Source: JASGMR01 sp963664675
GTDB lineage: Bacteria; Thermotogota; Thermotogae; Petrotogales; Kosmotogaceae
NCBI GenBank assembly: GCA_963664675.2
Contig: CAXXLB010000020.1
Coordinates: forward strand, 1 to 64,000
Direction of reading: 5' to 3'
Length of the DNA: 64,000 nucleotides
Shown: positions 8,350 to 16,403 of the stretch, in pieces
Numbering within the stretch: position 1 is the stretch's first letter
Layout of the letters: every line of letters starts with the position of its first letter
Notes under the pieces: model-generated
What the model was told of the DNA's origin: nothing
The model's input: only the letters and a program-made list of their open reading frames with translations
The model's database searches: none
Position numbers and translations under genes: made by a program

Positions 8350-10005
8350 TTATCTTCTAACGTAGATTTTTGCAGATTTCATAACTGGTCCTTCTAGCAA
8401 TATGGATGTTTCATCACCTTTTTTTGCTATTTCCTGAGGGGTCCCTTTCACGTGGATTTTTTTAACAGTAGTAATTTCAAAATCCATCCCATTTTGAACA
8501 ATTATTTCTTCCTCAACTTTCAGTTCATCTATTTCTAAATATAAACAAGCAATAGTATTATTTTGGTACATTTTTTCAATTTTTCCAATGCATTTCCAAT
8601 TTGTTGGAATAGCTTTGAATAAACCCGGTGTATGGAGTGACTCGTCTATTTCTTCAAAAGATATAATTTTTTCCTCCAATAATCTTATCGCTTTAAATAA
8701 TTCCCAGGTAGATACAAGCGTATAATCATCCCTTTCAGAATCTTCTATTTGCGCTTTTGTAAAAGCAGGATCTTTTCTTTTTAACGGCGGAAGATTTCTC
8801 TGGTGATTTATAATCAATATTCCGTGAACATCTGGTCTTTTTGTTTCCTTTCCTCTTCTATTAATATATTTCAAAAGAGCAGAACAATCATCTTCACTTA
8901 CATTTCCCGTATGCCCTTTCACCTCAATAACAGTTATTCTTCCGTTGTCTCTTATTTGCAAATCTTCCTGTTTATTTCCTTCAGTCAATTCTTCATCCAT
9001 ATCTTTTACTTCTTCATATCCTATATGTTCCAGACACTTTTTTACATTTTTTACTAACTCTCCCGAGACTCCACCAAAAGATATTATGTTAGTCAAAAAA
9101 TTATATTTTTCTTTTTCCCGCTCAATAGATTTTTCTATATCAGATAATTCTTTTTTATATGCAAACTGTTTTTTATTTTTTTCATCTTCGAGTTCTTTTA
9201 CTTTTGGGAGTATATATTCTTCTTCACTCATCCAGATATTTTTTGAATAGTAAGGAAAAAGATCGGGTTTAAGATCCGGAATATACTCTTTAAAAAGATA
9301 ATCCAAAATTAAATCTTTTTTCTTGAATTGAGGAAAAACAATTATATAACCATCTCCAACTTTTTCTATAAAAGCTACGTTTTCTCCATATTCAGTTTTG
9401 ATAATAACATTCTCATCGGACACATTCGAAAAAGAACAGAGACAATCTATTTCCGAATTATTAATAACACTCTCGTCTATTTTCAAACTATTACTATCTA
9501 CTCTTTTACTTTCAATATTTTCAATTCTTAAATTGTAATTTAACGGCAACCAGGAATAATTGTTTAAAGTCACTGTTTCTTCCGATTTATAATTATATTT
9601 AGATATAGTATATTCTTGATAAATCAATTCTGATGAGAAAACAATCAATATTCCTCCTTTTTTCAAAATTTTCTCAAATGATTTTTTATTATCATTAGCA
9701 AAAAATAATCTTGGATTAGATTCGCCTTCTCCTTTGGGACTATATATTTTTCTGTTACGCATATTATTAAAATCTTTTAATGTTAGTGGATTAATACTTT
9801 TCGTGACAAATTTTAAATCTACTACTACCAGTTGATAATCTTTCAAATATTGTAAGTTACCAGATAAAGCTATTTCTTCATCACATTCGCTATCTCCATG
9901 GTATTTATATCCAAATGTTCTTGTTTGAATAATATAATCTTTTTTGAATTTTTTATAAATTTTATCTTCTATATCAACAAACATTATTCTCGGTTCTTCA
10001 TACAT
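8350..10005 (-). CDS. PD-(D/E)XK nuclease-like protein with EF-Tu-like barrel
   Basis: The start at 10005 (MYEEPRIMF) is preferred to the GTG at 10014 because GAGGTG sits six bases upstream. Numbering here is from 10014. Residues ~1–240 look like an alpha/beta fold with glutamine-amidotransferase-like strands (GGILIVFSS, GYIIVFPQF). Residues ~262–310 are a charged coiled coil. Residues ~310–450 contain a restriction-endonuclease-like core with E350-D351-L and E364-V-K366 (a D...ExK site) in a Mrr-like context. Residues ~473–554 resemble the small beta-barrel of translation-factor domain II or U32-peptidase C-termini (WKCIGKIEKMYQNN, then AKKGDETSILLEG). It lies between TIR and HNH genes with gaps of 18 and 27 bases. 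Probably a nuclease effector of a defence system; the exact function is inferred. Confidence 0.65.
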   Translation of the reverse strand: MYEEPRIMFVDIEDKIYKKFKKDYIIQTRTFGYKYHGDSECDEEIALSGNLQYLKDYQLVVVDLKFVTKSINPLTLKDFNNMRNRKIYSPKGEGESNPRLFFANDNKKSFEKILKKGGILIVFSSELIYQEYTISKYNYKSEETVTLNNYSWLPLNYNLRIENIESKRVDSNSLKIDESVINNSEIDCLCSFSNVSDENVIIKTEYGENVAFIEKVGDGYIIVFPQFKKKDLILDYLFKEYIPDLKPDLFPYYSKNIWMSEEEYILPKVKELEDEKNKKQFAYKKELSDIEKSIEREKEKYNFLTNIISFGGVSGELVKNVKKCLEHIGYEEVKDMDEELTEGNKQEDLQIRDNGRITVIEVKGHTGNVSEDDCSALLKYINRRGKETKRPDVHGILIINHQRNLPPLKRKDPAFTKAQIEDSERDDYTLVSTWELFKAIRLLEEKIISFEEIDESLHTPGLFKAIPTNWKCIGKIEKMYQNNTIACLYLEIDELKVEEEIIVQNGMDFEITTVKKIHVKGTPQEIAKKGDETSILLEGPVMKSAKIYVRR

Positions 10006-10023
10006 CAAAATCACCTCTAATAA

Positions 10024-10836
10024 TTATTTCAATTCGTATCCAGCATTCTTTAATTCGTCAATAATTTTATTTTCAGCAATCTCAAACTTTTCAGAAACAT
10101 CTATATAAAGCATTCCGTTAACATCAGTCGGAAATTCTTCTATTCCTTTATAAAGACAGCAAACTCTTTTTCTCCCAAGTTTTCCGACAAAATATCCAAA
10201 TTCAAAAATAACATTCTGCCTCGCTCTAAGTTTTAAATCTTTATTCTCAATCTGTTCCCTTTTTTTACACCCTAAATCATCCGGAGTCAACAAGACAAAT
10301 GCGTAAGAAGAATTTGAAGCATTTCTTTCAAATTTTTCTACTATCGTTGATCCTTCATTAACTTCCTTATGTAAAACAATCGGTTTCAATCCTTTTCTAT
10401 ATAAAAAAGCTTCTAATTTATCAGTTAAACTTTCATCGTGACCATGAACAATAAAAATATTATTGTTTGGTATTTTAGAGATATCTTCTGTTTTGTTTAT
10501 TTCTTTATATCCATAAGGCCTTTTTATAAAATCATCAGTAACATCATCAGCTTTATAAGCTGCTTCCCATTCATAACTTGGTGCTGCTAAATCAATAATT
10601 GAACTATTTCTTCTTTCAATCTTTACTTCTTGAATTAAGATTTCAGATCTTTTTTCACTCTTACTGATCCTGATCCTGTCAAAATTGTCTTTATAAATCG
10701 TTCTTCCATTTAATGTAATTGGTTTTCCATTTTCGTATGGTTCAACAAATTGATTCATTAAGTTCTCAAAAGAAAGATCAACTTTTACTTCATCTTTTTT
10801 ATCCGATTTTGTAGTAATTCTTACAAAATAATACAT
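10024..10836 (-). CDS. TIR-like nucleotide-binding domain protein (CAP12/Pycsar-type TIR)
   Basis: The ATG at 10836 is chosen because GGAAGGGGG lies just upstream; the TTG at 10851 is less likely. The last ~145 residues are the TIR-like domain found in predicted nucleotide-binding proteins and CBASS/Pycsar effectors (PF10137): NNIFIVHGHDES, LLTPDD, then NVIFEFGYFVGKLGR. The glutamate in VIFEFGYF (about residue 212) is the expected NAD+-cleaving residue. The N-terminal ~110 residues form a beta-rich module commonly attached to this TIR type and may sense a signal. In known systems such TIR domains deplete NAD+ after activation. It is followed after 18 bases by a PD-(D/E)XK protein and then an HNH protein. 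No cyclase (CD-NTase or Pycsar) gene is seen nearby. Confidence 0.85.
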   Translation of the reverse strand: MYYFVRITTKSDKKDEVKVDLSFENLMNQFVEPYENGKPITLNGRTIYKDNFDRIRISKSEKRSEILIQEVKIERRNSSIIDLAAPSYEWEAAYKADDVTDDFIKRPYGYKEINKTEDISKIPNNNIFIVHGHDESLTDKLEAFLYRKGLKPIVLHKEVNEGSTIVEKFERNASNSSYAFVLLTPDDLGCKKREQIENKDLKLRARQNVIFEFGYFVGKLGRKRVCCLYKGIEEFPTDVNGMLYIDVSEKFEIAENKIIDELKNAGYELK

Positions 10837-10855
10837 TTTTCCCCCTTCCAAAAAT

Positions 10856-10969
10856 TCAATTTATTTTTCTCCTTCTTTCCGCTATTTGTTTACTCAGTTC
10901 AGTGATTATTGGATTTTTAGCTTTGCTGTCAAAGTGTTTTCGTTGTAATATGGTTCTTTTAGAATTCAT
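10856..10969 (-). CDS. Possible 37-codon micro-ORF, XRE-like N-terminal fragment
   Basis: Between hsdR and the TIR gene, a frame from ATG 10969 to TGA 10856–10858 encodes 37 residues. Its end (NPIITELSKQIAERRRKIN) resembles the first helix of HipB/XRE-type repressors, which usually continue with a helix-turn-helix. Here a stop follows at once, and the TIR gene begins 20 bases later. There is no strong ribosome-binding site. It may be the stub of a lost regulator, a leader peptide, or chance. Confidence 0.35.
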   Translation of the reverse strand: MNSKRTILQRKHFDSKAKNPIITELSKQIAERRRKIN

Positions 10970-11000
10970 CTATTTAAATATACTTGATTTTTCTTTTATT

Positions 11001-14000
11001 TCATGCCGAGTATTGGGTTATTCTTCTATTGAGTTCATCTATTTGCTTTATGATATCCTTTGCAGTGTCGATTTTCCCTTTGAAGAGATTTGTTATATTT
11101 CCATATTTAGTGAATGGATGCTGGTTAAGCATTTGTTTTTCTATTATTCCGTTTTTCTGTACGTAATTCACAATCATTTTTACAAACTCCATCTGATTGC
11201 TGTTCAGGGTTTCATCTGAGATAAATTTTGAAAATATTTCATTTACTGCTTTTTTATCCAGTCCCACTATATTGATGACCATTTTCAAAAGCGGTTCATC
11301 TCCAAAGCTTTTCCTGTAATCTTCTTCAGTTCCAAGGTCATGCCATAGGATTTTTTCAAGTTGTTTTATATCTTTTTTCTCAAGTTTCATATTATATCTT
11401 ATTTTATTAATAACTGAATCATCCATATGCTCTTTCAGATATTGATTTACCTTCTTTCTATAATCTTTCATATCATTTACGGAGTATTCCCCTCTTGTTT
11501 CTTTTATTTGGAGTATTTCATCGTGAAAGTTTGTATAGTATATTGTTTTATCCTTAGAATCAATGAATTTTATCAGGTCTCTCAATGCCTTTCTTACCAT
11601 TTCATGATCGAAAATATTAGCTTCATTCCAGTATTCGTCTGTCTGTACTCTTCGAATTATCTCCTGCTGATCCCTAACTTTTTGAATGCTTCCCTTTTCG
11701 GCTAATTTTTCAGCAGTTCTTACAACTTTATTTATATGCTTTCCAGCTTTTACTCCCTTTAATTCTCCCAGTTCTATTGAATACATTAAAAAGTCAAATC
11801 TCTTTGCAAATTCTTCTTCATCTATCGCCATAAGTAGCGGAGCTATGTTCTCAGATAATTCAACGGTATCTAATTCAGAAAGAATTTCAAATGCTTCATT
11901 TTTATTGAATTTGTGAATGTATCTCAATTTCATTCTTGCATGAAATTTTTCCTCATCTATTCCCTTTATTTCTTTTAAAACTCCTTCTATAAGTTCATCT
12001 CTATAATTTTTATATTCATCTGTCTGATAATCTAAATGCTGAAGTTCTCTTATAATATCAATTCTCACATTGAAATGATTCTCAGTGAGTGATTTATATA
12101 ATTTCTCTTCCTTTCCGTTTTTATTAACTCTGAAAAATTCAAAATTCCCACAGTAATCAAATATTTTGAATTCAGTCTTATCAATTCCTGGACCAAATAA
12201 ATCTTCACAGAGTCTTGTTCCTCTTCCAATCATCTGCCAGAACTTTGTTTTGGAACGGACTCTTTTGAAAAAAACAAGATTAACAACTTCAGGAATATCG
12301 ATTCCAGTGTCGAGCATATCAACAGATACAGCAATTTGAGGAAGTTTTTCTTTCGTCGCAAAATCGTCCTTTGTGCTGTCAGCGTACCTGATTCCTGTAT
12401 AAATTGATTTAGCAAAGTTTCCTCTATATTCTGGATAAAGGACATTAAATCTTTCTATTATAAAATCAGCATGTTTTTTATTCTTAGCGAAAATGATTGT
12501 TTTACCAAGTTTATCTCCGCCTTCAATCTTAATTCCTCTCTCCATTAAATTCTGCAAAACCATATCCACAGTTTCGTTGTTAAATAAGAATTCATTTAGA
12601 GCACCACTGTCGATATCCTTCACACCATCTTCGAATGTATCTTCAAACAATTCCTTTTCTTCTTCTGAAAGATCATCGTAATGAATTCCATCTTCAATGA
12701 ATTTTATCTTAGTTTCCACCGTATGATAAGGAACAAGATACCCGTCTCTGATAGCTTCATCGAGTTCATATGCAAAAGTAGGGACATTGTTTTCAAGGTC
12801 AAATATTTCATAGGTATTTTTATCTATTTCATTTCTTGGAGTAGCAGTCAATCCAAGAAGAATAGAATCATAATAATCAAATATTGCCTGATACTTTTTA
12901 TATATGCTCCTATGGCTTTCATCTACGATAATCATATCGAAATGTCCGTTGGAGAATATTTTATCTCCTTCGTTATTCAATTCTTTATCAATTGAATTCA
13001 TCATAGTTGGATAGGTTGAGAAAATCATTCTACTTTCTTTCTTATCACTATCCTTCGAATCGAGTAAGTTACAGAGCGACAGTTCTGGAAGAAGGTTTCT
13101 AAAATTATTTTTTGCCTGTTTTACAAGCATTCTTCTATCTGCAAGAAACAAAGCGTTCTTTACCCAACCTCTGTTAATGAGGATATCTATTATCGATATA
13201 GCAGTTCTCGTTTTTCCTGAACCTGTTGCCATAACAAGCAGAGCTTTTCTTTCTCCTCTTCCAAGAGATTCACATACAGCATTTATTGCAAGTTTCTGAT
13301 ATGGTCTGTCTGTTATTGCTTCGTTTATCATTGGATTAATGTGTGATGATTTATTCTTTCTTTTAAAAATTAAATCCTGAAGGTCTCTTTTTGTATAAAT
13401 ACCCGATATTCTTCTTTCAGGATAATTAAGGTCATCCCATAGATAGTATTCAAATCCATTTGTATAAAATATCAGGGGTCTTTTCCCATGTTCCTTTTCA
13501 AGACAATTTGCATATAGCTGAGCCTGTGTTTTTCCAATGTTAGGATTAACACTCGTTTTCTTTGCTTCCAATACTGCAAGGGGTATTCCGTCATCTCCAT
13601 AGAGTACATAATCAACATACCCTACGCCACTATCATTTGGCATACCACTCACTTCAACCTCTTCAAGACAGTCATCTCCAATAGTCCAGCCTTTCAACTG
13701 GAGTTCAAGGTCGATATAAAGTTTTCTCGTTTTGAATTCAGAAATTGATTCTACTTTGTATTCTCTATTCTTTATATTGTTAATTCGGGTTTCTTTGAAT
13801 GATTCTCTGAGGGTTTCATTTTCTTTAATCAGTTTTTCTAGAGCTGTGTCCTTCTCGCTGAGTTTTTTCTCAAGTTCTTCCATTTCTTCTCTGCTGATTG
13901 ATTCATTCTTTGATGATTCCAATAAGCCTTCATCGAATGGAACATCATGTAACTCTTCTGAATAGCAGTAATCAATCCATGAAACAAATTGATAGAGATT

Positions 14001-14339
14001 TCTAAGTGCGAGTACTGCCTGTCCTCTTGATATTTGGTCAGGTGTATGAGCTGCTCTGTTTCCAAGTTTTTGAATAAATTTTATTCTTGGAAAAAGTTCT
14101 GAATCAATTACCTTCCTAAAGGTATAGTCATAAATAAGAGAAGAGAGTTTATCCTGATAGGGTTCTTTGAGGTCGTTATCAAAACTATAAACCCATTTGA
14201 TTGAGAGTTCGAGAGCTCTTCTCACCTGCACCGCAACTATGGAATAGGAAACAGCAATACTATTTTCAGCATCTATACAAGCCTGTGAAAATGAAATGTA
14301 TTTATCTTCCTTTTTGAGAAACTCAAAATTATTACCCAT
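11001..14339 (-). CDS. hsdR: Type I restriction enzyme, motor/nuclease subunit HsdR
   Basis: 1112 residues, usual length for the EcoEI-like branch. It begins with a DUF4145-like N-terminal region (~1–150) and a coiled coil (~150–185). The endonuclease core follows with D243 (YVDYV) and E258-A-K260. The translocase has Walker A ATGSGKT (371–377), DESH at 473–476, motif III LTATPR, and motif VI-type QMIGRGTR. The C-terminal ~350 residues fit the EcoEI R C-terminal domain. It cuts DNA lacking HsdM methylation after ATP-driven translocation. It is the last R-M gene in the order hsdM–hsdS–DUF559–hsdR and is separated from hsdS by a DUF559 element. Intact. Confidence 0.95.
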   Translation of the reverse strand: MGNNFEFLKKEDKYISFSQACIDAENSIAVSYSIVAVQVRRALELSIKWVYSFDNDLKEPYQDKLSSLIYDYTFRKVIDSELFPRIKFIQKLGNRAAHTPDQISRGQAVLALRNLYQFVSWIDYCYSEELHDVPFDEGLLESSKNESISREEMEELEKKLSEKDTALEKLIKENETLRESFKETRINNIKNREYKVESISEFKTRKLYIDLELQLKGWTIGDDCLEEVEVSGMPNDSGVGYVDYVLYGDDGIPLAVLEAKKTSVNPNIGKTQAQLYANCLEKEHGKRPLIFYTNGFEYYLWDDLNYPERRISGIYTKRDLQDLIFKRKNKSSHINPMINEAITDRPYQKLAINAVCESLGRGERKALLVMATGSGKTRTAISIIDILINRGWVKNALFLADRRMLVKQAKNNFRNLLPELSLCNLLDSKDSDKKESRMIFSTYPTMMNSIDKELNNEGDKIFSNGHFDMIIVDESHRSIYKKYQAIFDYYDSILLGLTATPRNEIDKNTYEIFDLENNVPTFAYELDEAIRDGYLVPYHTVETKIKFIEDGIHYDDLSEEEKELFEDTFEDGVKDIDSGALNEFLFNNETVDMVLQNLMERGIKIEGGDKLGKTIIFAKNKKHADFIIERFNVLYPEYRGNFAKSIYTGIRYADSTKDDFATKEKLPQIAVSVDMLDTGIDIPEVVNLVFFKRVRSKTKFWQMIGRGTRLCEDLFGPGIDKTEFKIFDYCGNFEFFRVNKNGKEEKLYKSLTENHFNVRIDIIRELQHLDYQTDEYKNYRDELIEGVLKEIKGIDEEKFHARMKLRYIHKFNKNEAFEILSELDTVELSENIAPLLMAIDEEEFAKRFDFLMYSIELGELKGVKAGKHINKVVRTAEKLAEKGSIQKVRDQQEIIRRVQTDEYWNEANIFDHEMVRKALRDLIKFIDSKDKTIYYTNFHDEILQIKETRGEYSVNDMKDYRKKVNQYLKEHMDDSVINKIRYNMKLEKKDIKQLEKILWHDLGTEEDYRKSFGDEPLLKMVINIVGLDKKAVNEIFSKFISDETLNSNQMEFVKMIVNYVQKNGIIEKQMLNQHPFTKYGNITNLFKGKIDTAKDIIKQIDELNRRITQYSA

Positions 14340-14417
14340 AATTCAAATCACCCTTTATATTATACTATTGTATTTTATTATCACCTTTTTCTGAATCCTT
14401 TCCTACAGGAGAATTTT

Positions 14418-14615
14418 TAATCCTCTGTATTTATTCCTCCCCTCCGGGGAGGTTCATGCTTTAGCATGGGGAACAATGTTGTACTTTACATTGTGCTGGG
14501 GGTGAGAAAACGTTACTTTTACGAACGCTGTATATTTTAATTAGTTCTTCGATTGCGGCTATGTGTTTACCCCCTTCGCCTCATTCTTCGGCACTCCCCC
14601 GAGGGGGAGAATTTT
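14418..14615. repeat. Hairpin-rich direct repeat, copy 1 (3' side of DUF559 gene)
   Basis: About 198 bp nearly matching 15021–15217. It contains a series of palindromes: CCTCCCC/GGGGAGG, ATGCT/AGCAT, ACAATGT/ACATTGT and CTCCCCC/GGGGGAG. It ends 14 bases from the DUF559 stop. The end blocks are almost invariant; the middle (14504–14538) differs between copies. Confidence 0.92.
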
Positions 14616-14629
14616 ATTTTAGAGTTATT

Positions 14630-14962
14630 TCAAATAACTTTTTTTATTTCTGATATTAAATAATCAATTACACCTTCGATATTTCTTTTCACATCTAAAT
14701 CCAATACCCTTATTACTTTAATTCCAAGTTTATTCAAATATTCATCTCTTTTGTTATCTCTTTCTCTTTTTCCGTAGTGGCTTTCGCCATCTATTTCAAT
14801 ACAAATATTTTTTTCTTTGCAATAAAAATCTAATATATATTTTCCAATTGGTCTTTGTCTTAAAAACTTAAGTCCTAATAATTTTTTATTTTTTATTTCT
14901 TTCCATAGTAGTACTTCTGATAATGTACTGTTTTTTCTTAATTCTCTTGCTTTTTCTACCAA
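14630..14962 (-). CDS. DUF559 endonuclease-like protein
   Basis: About 110 residues, full length for DUF559, a small Vsr/PD-(D/E)XK-related family. Motifs: ARELRKNSTLSEVLLW, then FLRQRPIGKYILDFYC, then ICIEIDGESHYGK, ending with a VIRVLDLDV strand. The acidic residues in LDFYC and EIDGE are the presumed metal-binding site. The gene lies inside an R-M operon in the same orientation, yet is bounded on both sides by a ~197-bp direct repeat. Start is uncertain: a strong AAGGAGG at about 14995–15001 has only an in-frame ACG (14986) at normal spacing, while the first canonical in-frame codon is TTG 14962. Members often travel as selfish elements; the role here is inferred. Confidence 0.8.
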   Translation of the reverse strand: MVEKARELRKNSTLSEVLLWKEIKNKKLLGLKFLRQRPIGKYILDFYCKEKNICIEIDGESHYGKRERDNKRDEYLNKLGIKVIRVLDLDVKRNIEGVIDYLISEIKKVI

Positions 14963-15020
14963 ATCGCTTCTGTATTGATAAGACGTTGTTGATTCCTCCT
15001 TTTTTTGATTCTCACTTATC

Positions 15021-15217
15021 TTAATTCCTTTGTTTTTATTCCTCCCCTCCGGGGAGGTCCATGCTTTAGCATGGGGAACAATGTTGTACTTTACATTGTG
15101 CTGGGGGTAAACTTGTACTTGTATATGCTGTAAATTTCCACTGTTAGTTCTTCGATTGCGGCTATGTGTTTACCCCCTTCGCCTCATTCTTCGGCACTCC
15201 CCCGAGGGGGAGAATTT
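15021..15217. repeat. Hairpin-rich direct repeat, copy 2 (5' side of DUF559 gene)
   Basis: Second copy of the 14418–14615 repeat with the same hairpins. It ends five bases from the hsdS stop codon. The two copies enclose the DUF559 gene, which suggests that repeat plus gene plus repeat, or gene plus one repeat, inserted between hsdS and hsdR. Confidence 0.92.
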
Positions 15218-15221
15218 AGAA

Positions 15222-16403
15222 TCATGTTGATTCGACTGGTTCTTCTTCAAATAATTCTCCTTTAAATGCTCTTTGTATTAGGCTGTTATAGTTATTCTCC
15301 ATTTCTTTCAATGATTTTGTCATCTGTTCTCTCTGTTCTTCGATTTTCTCCACTCTCTTTGCGAATTCGTTTTGTAGTTCTATTGGGGGGAGAAGGATTT
15401 TTATTTTCTTTAATTCTTCTGCATTAATATTAGCCATTCCAACAATACTCTTAGCCATATTAAGTAGTACTAATTTTCCATGTTTTGAATTTAGATATCC
15501 AGAAATATACTCACTATTTCCATTATCATTTGGTACAAGTTTTACTAAATATCCCGCAAAGCACATCGGTTTATTATTTTTATATACTGCAGTTTTTCCA
15601 ACTAATTCTTTGCTGTTTGTTCGATTAAATAAAAGTTCTCCTTTATAAACAAGATATTTAGATTTTTCTTGAAGGTTTAATTCAATAAATTTCATTTTTT
15701 CAAAATCCCAATTTCCTTTATAGGTAATATTATTCATTCTTAAGATTGGATAATTTCCATTATTTTCATCAGCTTTTTTACTAGTGCCATATTGAGTATA
15801 ATGAGTTAAATCATTTATAATACCTCTATTAAATCCCTTTGGATTGGTGACGGGGTCGCCAAACATTTCATAGAATGTTGACTGGATTAGGTTATCAAGT
15901 AGGTCTATTTGTTTCTTCCTCAAGTCGATAACTTCCTGTGCCCTGTCGAGAACATAGACAATTTTCTTCTGAATTTCAAGAGGGGGGACTTCTACTTTTA
16001 AACTGTCAAATCTTTTTTTTGTAATATGTTTCATTGTTGAGCCATGCACATTTTTTAACATTTGATTTAATTCTTTACTTACTAAATATACAAAAAAATC
16101 CTTATTTATATCTATCTTATTAAATAGCACTTTAAAGATATGTTGATTAAGTACTGCTTTTTCCTTTTCCCATTTATAAACGCCTAATGAAGCAGACCAA
16201 GAAATTAAAATATCCCCTTTATTAATTTCATATTTAGGATTGTAATCGGAAGTTATATAATTATATGAAGCATTCTCATCATTTAGATTTTGAATTCTTA
16301 TTATAGGAATACCTTTTGTTTTCCAATCTGATGGCTTAAAAGAATACCCATTTACAAATGTAGCTATTTCTCCTAAATTCATTTTGTTCCAGTTTTTTTT
16401 CAC
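15222..16403 (-). CDS. hsdS: Type I restriction enzyme specificity subunit HsdS
   Basis: 393 residues with the usual two target-recognition domains. TRD1 spans about residues 1–150 (start WNKMNLGEIATFVNGYSFKP), then a conserved helical spacer (VPPLEIQKKIVYVLDRAQEV). TRD2 runs from about 200 to 340 with the second spacer (LPPIELQNEFAKRVEKIEE). HsdS reads the bipartite DNA target and holds two HsdM. It overlaps the end of hsdM by four bases, so the two are translationally coupled. The target sequence cannot be predicted. A hairpin-rich repeat follows five bases after the stop and separates it from DUF559 and hsdR. Confidence 0.94.
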   Translation of the reverse strand: MKKNWNKMNLGEIATFVNGYSFKPSDWKTKGIPIIRIQNLNDENASYNYITSDYNPKYEINKGDILISWSASLGVYKWEKEKAVLNQHIFKVLFNKIDINKDFFVYLVSKELNQMLKNVHGSTMKHITKKRFDSLKVEVPPLEIQKKIVYVLDRAQEVIDLRKKQIDLLDNLIQSTFYEMFGDPVTNPKGFNRGIINDLTHYTQYGTSKKADENNGNYPILRMNNITYKGNWDFEKMKFIELNLQEKSKYLVYKGELLFNRTNSKELVGKTAVYKNNKPMCFAGYLVKLVPNDNGNSEYISGYLNSKHGKLVLLNMAKSIVGMANINAEELKKIKILLPPIELQNEFAKRVEKIEEQREQMTKSLKEMENNYNSLIQRAFKGELFEEEPVEST

